From assembly GCF_014805625.2 (NCBI RefSeq), contig NW_023998414.1, forward strand, positions 12,871,030 to 12,935,029: a stretch of 64,000 nucleotides of DNA. Direction: 5' to 3'. Source of the stretch: Glossina fuscipes. Its lineage: Eukaryota; Arthropoda; Insecta; Diptera; Glossinidae. The notes below the pieces were generated by a model. The model did not search any database. It was not told where the DNA came from and was given only the letters and a program-made list of their open reading frames with translations. How positions within the stretch are numbered: position 1 is the first letter of the stretch; each line of letters begins with the position of its first letter. The position numbers and the translations under genes are program-made. Below are positions 12,958 to 25,908 of the stretch, in pieces.

Positions 12958-12999
12958 GTATGTATGTATGTGTGTGTGCGTGTGTGTGTGTGTGTGTAT
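12955..12999 (+). repeat. TGTA/(TG)n microsatellite
   Basis: TGTA repeats passing into TG repeats, exactly at the 5' truncation edge of the R1-like element. A shorter (GT)n run sits at 12336-12352 beyond its 3' side. Confidence 0.8.
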
Positions 13000-15900
13000 T
13001 ATGCAAAAATCTGATCCTGAATATTGTCAATGACAAACAACTTTGCGCAAAAATGTCGCCAGTGCGTGTCTATAAGGCATATATACAGCCTATAGAATGG
13101 ACTATTGAATGCAGAATTCAACGATATTTGTGAGGATAAGAGAATTGAAATTGCAACTTTTATGAGTGAGTATACGATTGTCCATTAACATGTAGAGTTC
13201 ATTTCCTCGTTATACAACGCCAATGTGTTACGCGTGTGAAAAAATTATCTTAATAATGATTACAATTATAAGAATAAAAGAAGAAGAGAGCAGTAAAGTG
13301 AGAGAAGTGCGACTATTTCTTCGCCTCGTTCTCGATATCAAATGCATCCTAACATTTATATACATATGTACATATGTCTATATAAATGCAAATGAAGAGC
13401 ATTTTGCACTTTAAAATGCGCTCAACTTAAGCTTAAAGTAAATAATTCGTCGTGAGAATAGAAAAATGCAAAAGCAACCAAAAAGTTTATATTCGACATT
13501 TGATGTATTCTTCGATATTCATCATGACGATGATACCATGTTTATGACATGCGATTACAAAAAATCTACCGCCGTGGGCATTAAACAGATTTCAACATAA
13601 ACAGCCATCGTGCCTATTGTATTACCCTTACTATAATTTAATTTACAATCAAAACAACAATACAAACAATCATCCAAATATTATGCATTTATTTAAAATA
13701 GATTGAATCCCCACATCTCTCCATCATGTCTTCACATTATTGCATCAGGCTTTACAGAAAGTATATATAATACATGTCATCGAAAGATGGTGATTATAAC
13801 TGAAGAAATTAGCAGGACAGACGTTGTTAACTATCGCCCATAGCTTCTTTTGAAATGAAAGCTATTCGATAAATTATGATAATTATATCGTATATTGTAT
13901 TACTTACAATAAATCAAATACATATGTAGATGTATATGAAGATGTAGTCCTTCAGTTTGTGCCTTTGTAAATTATTATACGCTATGGCTTCCTTATACGC
14001 ACCATCCGAAGATGTTAAGATACTAAATATATGCTTCCGTTTGCAACATTCAAAAGTGCGCATCCGAAATCGATTCCAAGTGGACTTAATCGTCCGAACT
14101 AATGTCTTGCAGCGCTCCTGACCGCAAACCGAATTCAAATAGAATGGCGAAACTTCATTCAAAGGTTCTTATGTAACGCGTGTACGTACTAGATAAAAAA
14201 AACTATAATGTACAATTCATAAGATATGTTCTTCTTCTATTTTGACGATATTGGTGACTCGACGACAAGTTGTCAATTTAATTGTGTGAATATAACTAAA
14301 TATAACGACATTCCTTATGCAAAAAAGTGATTGCCATTAGCGAATGGTTACGCAATGACTGACAACAATCATCTTTCTAAATATATATATTCGAAATGAA
14401 AGCTGCCTCCAGCATACTAATCGTTCGATATTATTTCTTAAATTTTGCACCGATAAATGCTACAAAATGACTTGCAAAATAAACGCAATGCATTGTAGCG
14501 CACTCACGAACAGCTTTGACATTTTCTCCAGTGTCTTGACTAAACATGAATTTTGATCAGAAATTCGAATAACTTGAATTTTGAACCACATTCAATATGA
14601 CTAAGTTTTGTTGGGAAAATGTTAATATATTATCCACACAATATGCCACCAAAAAAAAAAAAAAAAAGAAAATAAAACATCATTCACAACAAGCGTTCCC
14701 TTTCATTTCTAATTCGAGAAAATCCCCTAATGATTCGTGATGTAAACTTATTTAATAAAGTAAAAAAAAGAAATTTTCTAAAAATTAACTAATTACTATA
14801 CTTATCGTCGACAACTATTTACGTACAATTTACGTACAAATACAAGATTAGCTATATAAGTGTATATACGTTTCGAATATAATTCTTTTTAAATGAAGTG
14901 GCCATAGTTTCGTTTGAGAATGTATTCGAGATTCTTTGCGAACCGAACATTTCTTCCACGTTTCTTTTGCATTGTTTCTTTGAAAATTTAATGCACACAT
15001 CCTCGGCGCATTGCATGCAGTCAGTTCATTAAGTTGAATTTAATTAAAAATTAATCAAGGCATTGGTAAGACGGGCAATCTGATTAAATAGGATGAATGA
15101 ATACAAATTGAGTAATAATGTTGCACAATTTTATTATACGTATTGCATGCATGCCTGCATGCATATATATATAAGACTGGTAATATGGCTATCGTCACGT
15201 TAGTTACAAAAGGTTGTGACATTGATTTTACTTTTTGACAAGCTCTTTTTTTAAGAAAGTTACACAAAATTAAAGATGAAACTGGAAAAAAATAATTGTA
15301 AATAAGAATTTCAAGTAGTCACGTAATCTATTTAACATTAAGAGGCCATCCGGGATAAAAATGAAATATTATTTTATGATTTTTGTTTTGTTTTGAGATT
15401 AGATTTTTATTGCACTCAATGATTTTTAAAGTATCCAAAAAGGAAATCCAAAAAGTTTTCAAAGGAGTTCAAATGCTTGATCTCTGAAAACACATAGACC
15501 GTGTCTTTCTCGAAACTTCAAACCTTAATAATTATTTCTCGACCTCAATTGGTAGATTTTAAATTTCAATTATGACATTATCTAGCGAAGTGTTTGGCAT
15601 TTCTAATTGATTGGTTAGCTTTAACCAAATGCCATTATTGGTGGCCTTTTTTTAGTTGATAAATCTTACATGCTTCAAAACGTTCCAAGAACTATTTTGG
15701 TTTTTGATTTAGATAGACGATTGCGAACTGTAGAAATATGGCTGGGAAAGCGCTTTAAAAAAAAAAATGATTTTTACGTCATTTTATTTATTTTTAAAAG
15801 AAAAGCATTTCAACTAAACTAGAAAAGTATGCAATAGATTTCTTTTGAACACATGGTTTATCCTTTGGTAAATAAATGCAAGAAAATAAGCAATAAGTTC

Positions 15901-16017
15901 ATGTCCGCAATGGTAGCGTTTTGCCCCTTAAATAGTAGTATAAGATTTGATTTCTCTTTCACTGTTAACACTATTACGTATTTAGTCAAATATTAGATAG
16001 TGGAATTCATCACTTAT
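13000..16017. other. Intergenic between R1-like element and family A copy 3
   Basis: AT-rich. A minus-strand frame of 82 codons at 13914-14162 has a somewhat richer amino-acid mix than neighbouring random frames but no recognised motif or splice context. A poly-A run lies at 14651-14666. Nothing else seen. Confidence 0.4.
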
Positions 16018-16375
16018 GATACAAGAGTATAATAAGCTTGTGCGGATGTACGCAAGACCCCGAAGAACCTGAGATAGGCTCACATTTTATTGTATCAATA
16101 CCAACTCAGAATCATTTTCTGAATCGATTTAAGCTTCTCTTTCCGCCTGCCCGTCTATCGATTTTATTTTCTTGCATTCAACATCGACACGTTTTGGTCC
16201 AAGGACGAACGCTATCCGAAACGGTTCGGATGGAGCCACTTTTTCATCTACTTCCCACATAACGCGTTATTTTGAAAAGTCGATATATAAATAACTAGGA
16301 AGCGGTATACTGTATTTAATGAGGCGGCGTGCCCCGCAATAGTCTCTTCACTTGTTTTTCCTTTGCGTTGACAAA
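16018..16375 (+). repeat. Family A dispersed repeat, copy 3
   Basis: Plus orientation, nearly full: ATAATAAGCTTGTGCGGATG at the start, then AATCGATTTAAGCTTCTC, GGACGAACGCTATCCGAAAC and ATACTGTATTTAATGAGG near the end. The 74-codon open frame across it is repeat sequence, not a gene. Confidence 0.72.
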
Positions 16376-17599
16376 GAATACTTGATTTACACGAATAAAC
16401 GAATACTGTTATCTGGAGTTGGTTTCAGTCTTCTTCAATTTTTTTTATACTTGTTATCTGTACATAGTAGGATATAATAAATTATGAGTTGATCTAACGA
16501 AACGAAACCACTCCTTGACAATGCTGTCAACAATGATTGATATAATTAAGCCGAACAGCAAGCGGAATATGCCAGAAGTCATAGCATTATTACTTTATAC
16601 AATGATAACGTTTGGCCTCGTCAAGCTATTAGTTTTTCTTATTTTTCCGAGAATTAATAAATAAATTCTTCGATGGAAAATGACTCATTTTCTGAAGCAA
16701 TCATGCAAACTAAAACGCTGATTACACTAGTGTTTCTGCGTTTTTTTTTTTTTTTTTTTTTAAATAACAAATGGTAGTCCAGAAAAGAGAAAGCATCTAA
16801 AAGGAAAGTCAAGTCAAGAAGTTAAAGCGCTTCTTACACGGCTTAGGTATGTTGCAAAACCAGTTTATTGTATCTTTTTCTCTAATGTGGATATTTTATC
16901 ATTGAATGCCGGTTCAATTCATACAATACGATGTCCAAAATCATTCGTTTCAAACCTTTCTGTTATGTCCAAATAATTCCAGGAAATAAATTCTCACTGG
17001 TTTCCAAGAGAAGGCCCGTCTAATAATATGGAAATGTTGGTTAAAACTGTGACTTCCCTACTTAAAATAAATATATTTAAGCTTTACGAAACAAGTGGAA
17101 ATTATTTTTGTGAAACGAAGTTTTATTGAAAACACGCTCGCTCCGAAAAATTTTGCTACTAAATCCTGACAGACGATGAACATTAACACGTGAACATTGG
17201 ATCGTTCTGATATCCAGAGCGGAAATATTTATAACGCAGATTACGCGAATATCGAAGATTAAGCTGGATATTTGTGGACCACCGAGGTGGGGTGCCAGCT
17301 GAATATAGTGTATTATGAATTGTTCCAACCAAAGACGAAATCTTATTTAGAGAGATCTGCCAGCGTAATGGCGTTCAGTCCCATATGACAAAAATTGCCA
17401 CAGAAACTACCCACCACGCTGTTTTAATCACACATTAATCCTTTTGATTAACACTGATTTCGATCGATGACTTATTGCCCTTTCGAGCAAAGATTTGTGA
17501 CGATAATTAAAAACGAGTTCTCTCGTGTGTAACTTCAAATACACGTCTTGTCGTTTCCGCACGCGCAATGAACAATAGCCTTAATAAAATATGTCGTGG

Positions 17600-17660
17600 C
17601 ATTTTTATACCCATCACCGAAGAATGAACATTCATTTTTTCCTATAATATCGGCGGAAAT
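17600..17660 (+). repeat. Family B fragment
   Basis: TTTTTATACCCATCACCGAA followed by GAATGAACATTCATTTTTTC matches the first 50 bases of family B; nothing further is alignable. Confidence 0.5.
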
Positions 17661-18824
17661 TAATTCAAACTCTTAATACGTATGTGAAAATGTTGCGTTA
17701 TGTGAGGTAATTACAATGAATAATTGAAAGGCATCGTCTAAAGCTAGAAATGACCTCAGTCATATATTAGTAACATTATTCATATAGTCCTAAGGCTTTC
17801 GTCCGGATTGATTCGCTTCATTTGAACGAGTTTTCTGGCTATGAAAATATAGATTTGCGAGCAAAAAATTCAAAAGTTTTGGGGGATTAAAAATTTATCA
17901 ATTTGTTGGCTGCAGTCGGATTTTATCCAACCTGTGGTTTATAGTCGCGATACAAGATCATGATTAATTGCAAGGTTTAATTTCTTGATGATGAAACAAA
18001 TGCGTCGTGGAGATATGCTTGCCGGACGTCAAGCTCCTCCACCAGAAAATTTTGTTTGTTTGGGACGTTTCGTTCGCAGAGCTTCCTTACTTACGTTTTC
18101 GGTTTATCAACGTCAGGAGCAAAGAGGCTGTTTTCTATCGTCCAATTTTTAATTTTAATCTCTCAGAAGGCAGTTTTTAAGCTTTCCGCAAGTAGAAAAT
18201 GGTGAAAGCTTTATGCCGACGTCGTGCTCGCAAGGCTGCCCGGCTTAGAAAAGAGACTCAGCTCGGCCGACTGTGGAAGTCACCTGATTCGGACTTCCTT
18301 CAAAGTTGTCTTTTCACAACCTTACCATATCCCAATTAGAAGACAGTTGTTTTCTGATTGAGTTTCCCCAAACCCGTCGCTTTTCGTCTCAACTTAATAT
18401 AGCACTTAAATCTTAACACTAACTTTTCCCAACACTTCTCCCTCCGAGACGAAGAACATGTGACACCAAAACGACGGGCGACTTTGACTCTTCGCAGTGC
18501 ATATGTATATAGCATTTTCATTTTTTTCTTAGGAATACACTTTTGCGTATGATTGCCTGCACTTACTTATTCTACAATCAATATAGGAATGCATGCACAA
18601 CTGCATTCATAGACATAGTATCCTATACGTCATCCTTAACACTTCGATAACAGGAATTTGTTGGCCTGCTTGCCTATCAAACAGGAAGATTATTCTGTCT
18701 CATGTATCGGCTCTTCTCATCAAGACTAGAATAGAATACCATCAAGCCGCTTTACTGAGAAACTAATGCGCAATATTTTTTCCCTTTAGTATAAGTATTT
18801 ATTTTATTAAATTGAATATATTTT

Positions 18825-18830
18825 AATAAT

Positions 18831-18864
<34 letters not shown>
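18825..18864 (+). repeat. (AAT)n microsatellite
   Basis: About twelve AAT units just downstream of the Tre1 stop (minus strand). Confidence 0.85.
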
Positions 18865-18941
18865 TTTTCTACTACTTCACATAATCTTTTGAAAAGATGA
18901 GATTTTATTTTAGACTTATGATATACGCGTACATAAATTTA

Positions 18942-21900
18942 TTAGTTTTGGTAATCTTGCTTTATATTATTCATTTTTACACCTTGGATGATTGGAGTAT
19001 TTTTGCTAGTTCCTGAAATGTCTTTTGAGTTTTTGCTATGATGAAAAGTTTTACTTCTCACAGAAGACCTCGTATCGGTCCAAAATCTTAGGTTCGCCAA
19101 TAGCTTACGGTATGCAGACCTGCAAGAAATGTACGCAAATAGATTTATATTAAAATCAAGGCTCTGTCATAAAATTATTCCATACACATGATTTCATATG
19201 TAATAAGATAAGATAAAAACACAACGACAAGAAAAGAAAAAGAAAATTTTTTAAATATTTTCAATCAATCAGTGACCGTATATCCCGAATATCTTTTGAC
19301 GAATGTATTTTGTAATTTTCGGTACAAGGGTACGTTAAGTTTGTGCGGATGTATACAGTACCCAGCAAGGCTTGTGGCAGATCCATCTTGTGCCTATTAT
19401 TCCGAAAGAAAGTGATTATGAATTGTTATAAGCTTGTCTGTCCATTCGTCCTGCTTTCTGTGCAACCTGTTTTAGCCCAAAAAAACTGACGCAGCTTTCA
19501 ATCTTTTCTATGTAAAGTCATATTTTGAGAAATCGTTATATGGTAACAGTAGTAGACAGATATTTAATAATGAACCATGTTCCGCTATAGTGATTGTACT
19601 TAATAACTACTAATGATAATAATAATATATTAAAAAATTGGAAATTTTCGCATTACCTGTAATTGCGATTACTGGCTGCATAAATGATGGGATTTATTAC
19701 ACTGGACGCCCATGCCATCACTGATGCGATTATATGTAGCCATGGATAGGACGTATTTCGTTCGTCATCGACTACGTTTGCCAGCATTAATGGCAGAAAA
19801 CATACAAGAAAACATACAAATATTGTTACCATCATCAATGTTAATCTATTATCTTCACGACATTTCCGATCGTAGAATATTTGCTCTTTTGTAAGTACAT
19901 CGAACTGTCTGTGATTTCTCATTGTTTTCTTTTGCCTTAAAACAGTGATATATATACAAGAATATGAAACAATAATAACTAAACACGGCAGTACAAAACC
20001 AATTATAAAAAGGGTTTTCTTAATTGACTTTCCATCCTTTTTTAAAATCGTACACGAAAACGTGGCTTCGTCCAGGCCCATTTCACCCCAAATACCCAAA
20101 ATGGCGGGTAGCTAAAAATTAAAACACATCAATTAAGCCTTTTAACTAAAAAATATGCTATATCCGCCTTAATGCGAATCTTAGGTACCCACCACCTAAA
20201 CATAATATTATTATTATTGTATTAAAACACAATTGTTACATATATATATATATAGATTTTCTTAATATTAAATTTGTTAACTACACCATAGACTTGAACA
20301 GTGTTGCACGATTATCGCGAAAACACATTTTCGATATTTCTTCAAATTTTTTTCCATCCTTTAGCATAGCATAACGAATCAACGATGCAACATTTTGCAA
20401 GTTCCTTAAACTTAACTCCTCACAGCTTCCAAAGTGGACCAGAAACAACAAAAATCACGTAGATTTATACGTAGATATCCGACAATCTTGTATTTCCTTC
20501 TAGATAGTACATAAGCATTTTTCGATATTAGATAGAAATGCGAAAGTTTTTTTTCGACTTAAGGTCGGTAGGTATTGATTGCACTGAAAATAGAAATAAA
20601 TTCTGCTTATCGGGGTCAGCTTTGCTTATCAGACGCCAGCCTCTATTTATTGAAAGGAAGATATATCTCATGCCCGTGTATATAGTGCAAATTTTTCTTA
20701 TTGCGTTCATGGAAACTCGGAAAAAGCCAAAAATTCCTCTTGTAAAACGCGTGCCAAGACCTTCATTTCAACTATAAGGTTATTGACCAGGACAAGAAAT
20801 CTGCATACACATAGTCTGTTCGGCATATGTTACATTGTTAATAGGCTCGTTAAAGAGCAGATAAAATACCCTTTTCTGTTTCCATAATTTAGAGAGGGCC
20901 CAGAAAGCACACACAAATGACTTTTATTTCTGTCTAATAGAAATGCTTGGAATCATTTCGAAAGCAAACAAAACTTTCAATATGGCACCGAGTAAAGATA
21001 AATACTGTAACAAACTCTTGGAAGACATAGAAAGAAATTTACATGTCGATCTAGTATTCGGATTGACACAAATTTTATCCCAACGAGAACTCGCCGATCC
21101 TTTTCACAATCGAAATTTATCGAAGCAATAGACTGAAAGGATGGAGTCTTCTACGAACTGTCTTTTAGAAACCATTTTTTTTTTTTTTTTGTTCTGGTAA
21201 GAAAGCAGTGTTCTATGCTATGCACGTACATAGGAACTTTTTTGATACAATGATTCGAATAAATATCTACAATGAAAGTCTGTGACTTTTAAATTATTGT
21301 TTGCAGTTGATCTAGCTTTTCACCGACTATGAATATGATTGTTTCTTATAGTGAATTAAAAAATGGAAATTATGTTCTAGTCTTATTGGCTTCGATCCAG
21401 AAACTTAACCTAATAAAAAATGTAAAATCCGCTTTCTAAAATCTCTAATGCATATTTTAATTTGAATGATGAAACAATTATCATAGTTCTCTTGTTTCTT
21501 CTTTCATCGTCCACAATTATTATAAATTGACAAGAAAAGAGGTAATTTTTTGAAGAACCGGCCCGTATAGTATGACGGTGCTTCTAAATCTTTAGCTGAA
21601 CTGGAAACTTTTTTTTTTCCCAAATAAACGCTTATATATGAGAACAATTGAGGCGGACGGACGATGAAAAGTATCCTGCGGTGGTGGGTAAATTAAAAAT
21701 ACTTACCAGCAACATAAATGATATCGACCATACAAATATTAATTGCGCTATTATATATTTTGTTTTATATATCCGAACATATAAAGAATGGCAGCCAATC
21801 AGAATATATCTACGATGAAAGTTAATGATTTTATAAAGTACAATAATTTACTTAAAGTAATGATTTCGATTCGACTATTTTGGTACGCAATTCCTGTGTC

Positions 21901-23091
21901 TTGTTCGATAAGATCTCATATTTCGGAGAACAAAGAGTCTATCAATGAATTTATAGCGAACATGATGTAATTCCTGAATATCACTGATGGATTAATCTTG
22001 AAATTATATCCCAGGTCTTTGGTCACCAAACATTTTTTGTCCCTTTGAAAATGAAAGTCCGAACGGTATCAAAAATTTCCGATTTTTTCTTCCGTATTTA
22101 AAATAAATGCAATTTTGAATACGTCACAGTTCACAGTGATAATTGTTTTAATATATCGACGAAAATCTCGTTACAAAAATTCGCATTTTTAAAATAACGG
22201 CCATCAATTTTTGATTTGAAATAAAAGCAAAACGGTATACAATATCAATGTGATTTTTGATTTATTTTTTATTTTAAAAGTTTGCGTTTTAAGGTTATGG
22301 AGAATTTATTGTTTGCTGAAGTGTTCAATTAATTTAACATGATTTCAGATCTCAGTAATCCTATTTCACCATTGGCATTTTTGGTAACGGAAGAAGGCCC
22401 ACCATTAAATACCCTACGCCAATTTGCTTAATACACTTATTCATATAAGGACCTTTCAAAATGAGACCTTATACGGGAAGTTATTAAAAAAATTGGTCGA
22501 AGACCAAACATAAAAATCATGATTTTCAAAACCTTCTTACGTATGTATTTCTCTTCCAGTAGACATGTAGATTAAACTATTTTTTCCTTTTTGTTTTTTA
22601 TTTTAATTAATTATCAAATGATTTTTTTTTTTTATTATTTAATATTATTATCTCATTGCCTTTCCTTCCATTCCGCTCTTTTTGTATGCTTCCGGTTAGG
22701 AATGTCAGTTGAAATCCTAATAACTATTTTCAATTTTGCGATGCTAACAAAAGATGTCATAGCAAGTTTGGGTAGTAATAGAAAAAGTTATTAACAATAG
22801 TAAAAGTAAAAAATAATATTATTTAGAAATATACAAAAAGGTTGCTCATCAAGCATGTCCCCAACTGAAATGAAACAGTAGCCGTCATATAAGTTCACGT
22901 AATGTAATTTCTGGTATCTAGAATTCACCTAAAGTCAAATACTGAACTCTATAGGTATTACAGTTAATGCTCCTTGGTTCGGAATAATTACTGTATAGAA
23001 AATAGTAATAAGAAATTTGGAAATTGGAAAATCAGGGGAATTTTTACATAAAATGTTAGCTGGGGAAAATGCACATAGCTTTACAAAGCAC

Positions 23092-23131
<40 letters not shown>

Positions 23132-25859
23132 CCTGTTTAACGTTATCCCGACCATACTAAGCAGAGATACAGCTACGTTACCATAAAATATTACAGGAAA
23201 AATTTTACACAGCGTATCACCGAATGTCCATTTCTGAAAAAGATTTTATATAATATACATAATTGAAGAATAAAATTTAATAATGAATTATTATTAATTA
23301 TTCAGTTTTTCTCTAAAGAACATCTAACAAAAAATTTAATGCAGAAAATAAAACTATTTTGTTATTTTATAGAATATAGAAAATCCATTATATTTTATCC
23401 TCTTACTCTGAGCACAATCACTGACAGATCACTGACCATATATTTCTGCCAAACAGCAGTAAAGGCGATCTCCTTATCTTTTTCAGCTTTTTTGATATTC
23501 TGTCGTTTACGCATAAATGCGGAGACAACAACAAACGTAACGTACTTGTGATCTTGTCTTCAGCAAGTCACTGAACATTCTCATTATAATCACGGAGTGT
23601 ATGCAGTGCAAGGGTATAAAAGGAAAATTGAGGAAAATTGCAAGAAAATATAAAAGAAAAATGGAAAAATATATGTTTTTATTCAGTTTTGCGGAAAATG
23701 AGTGAAGGTGAACAGACCTACAATAAACAAAATATTCCTTTTTTATATTATAATTTATTTATTTATAGTTTTTTTATTCTTATTATTTATTATATTTCAA
23801 TTTTTTTTTTTTTTTTAATTTATTTAACATATTATTATTCCAAAAGCACCGAATACGTTATTTTCATCCTTTTTAATTTTTAATATTCCAAAAAAATGTT
23901 TATACCACGCGTAATGTTTCGAAAATTTTTTGGTGACTTTTACTTATACGAAAAGACATCCAAGTATCTATAATCAATTTTTTTCTACTTGGTCCAATTT
24001 TTCGAAATACGGACATAGGGTTCTGACCCAATCAGGCGTTATTCCTATTTTCAAATTGGGACTTTAACTGTACCGACTTTTTACAAAACTTTATTTTTGC
24101 GCACATACATACAAATAATTGGAAAATAAAATAACGCACAAGAAGATATAAAAGGTTTTTTTTTCAATTTAGAAATTATTTATCTAATTTATGTTTATCG
24201 TAAACTAAAGTACATTTTTTTTATACCCTACAGCATATGTGATACAGGGTATATTAAGTAAGTGCAGTTGTATGTAACGCGCAGAAGGCCTTAAGATAAA
24301 CCCGCCTTTTATTATACCGATCGATTCAGAATCATATCAGATCATCATATCAGATCTAACCCAGTCTCTACGTCTGATGTCTGTCCATGTAAATTTGTGT
24401 TGAAGGTCCAGGTTGCACTTTTTGATATATTTCGACGAAATTTGTTGAAGTTACGTATACCGCAACGAACGCTATTGAAAATGGTCCGGATCGGTCCACT
24501 TTTTCGACCACTCTTCGTATAGCCGCGCCCTATTCTGAAAAATCGTTGTATGGAAAAAATTTGCAATTTTAAAAATTTCTCAGCAAAACTGGTTAAGTAG
24601 TAGTATTTGGGCATTCTAAATTGATGTGAAAACTTTGAACCGGCTGAGGCATATAACGAAAACTGAAGTTCATGTATTTTACATAATTTTTATACATCAA
24701 CATCGAGAGATCCCTTCTCCCTTCAATTAAACCACTTTAAAATTGGAAACGATGCCAATGAGCGAAACGCTATGATGAATCGTGCAAAAAGTATCATGGG
24801 AGAGAAATATTGTCAAGAAATCGTTGGAAAAGAATGCAAATTATAACGACTACGCTTAACCCTGATCAATCCTTCTTTATGTCATTCCTTGGCCATAGGC
24901 AGCATAGCTAACCGACTAACGTGAATAAATAGACAACAAAATTGCGACATTCAATCTTTTTAGATCTCAACTTCTAAACGTTATGCAGGGATTAATTCTT
25001 TTGGAGAAGAAAAAGAGAGAGAGAAAGAGTAAAAGCCTTCAGAAATGAGCCGCTTGAATCAGTCCGACCGACAGTTCTTGTCCCACAAGGTGCTTCATAT
25101 TGTCTGGGTATATACTAGAAAATATCTAAGTGAGTATGTCAATATATACGGTCGAAGTGACCTGCGTTAAATCTGAAATGAACAATTATTACAGCTCAGA
25201 AGCTAGATACCAAAAACCATTCTAAAATTCTCACTTTTTGCTGTAATGAGATATCGTTAATCTTCAGACTTGACTCGTGGAATTGAAAGAGTATTGAACT
25301 GTACATAATAAATTTGTTGTAAAGAAGCGCCAAATGGACAAACGAACATGGCTTGCTTCATTCAATATTTTGGGTATTTTGGGTTGACAACAAAACTTGA
25401 GGCTAAGGCGTTACATATGAGTTTCGTCTTTCAATGTTTTATTCGAAAAAAGAAAGGCAAAGCAAGCAGAAAATTTGCGGCTTCGTTGTTTGCAAGCAGT
25501 CAACATGATACAATCAACAACAAAATCGTACCATGTCATGCCAAATTGAAATTCGCCCATTACGATACTCCTTTATCGCCAAACACCGTAATATGCGCAA
25601 AGAAACCATAGTGTGCGATGTATGTATATTCGTCAACATTACTTGATCATTTAATAAGAAAATTTAACAATATTTTGTCTACCTTTGATAAATTCAACAT
25701 TGTTCGTTTTGGTTCAGCTGTTTGATGTCAAACACTTTTTTCTTATTTTCTGTTAATAGCTGTTGTTTTTGTAAACGCAACTCTGATCAACTATAATTAA
25801 CGTTAAACATGGGCTATTCAGTTTTCGTCTGCTCTGACATATATGAGAGACAGAAAGAA

Positions 25860-25908
<49 letters not shown>

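Larger units (their letters stand above)
16376..18941. other. Tre1 3' flank with a GC-richer block
   Basis: A poly-T tract at 16741-16760 and a family B fragment at 17600. A block from about 17980 to 18480 is clearly less AT-rich and has short coding-like frames (plus strand MVKALCRRRARKAARLRK at about 18199, minus strand 18336-18521) that I cannot identify. Confidence 0.4.

Noticed and set aside
13914..14162. Minus-strand 82-codon frame with plausible amino-acid mix
   Set aside because: Ends in a TA-microsatellite translation and has no homolog I can recall and no clear splice sites; not enough to call a gene.
25348..25611. 87-codon plus-strand frame in a Tre1 intron
   Set aside because: No recognised domain and no splice sites in phase with Tre1; opposite strand to the host gene.
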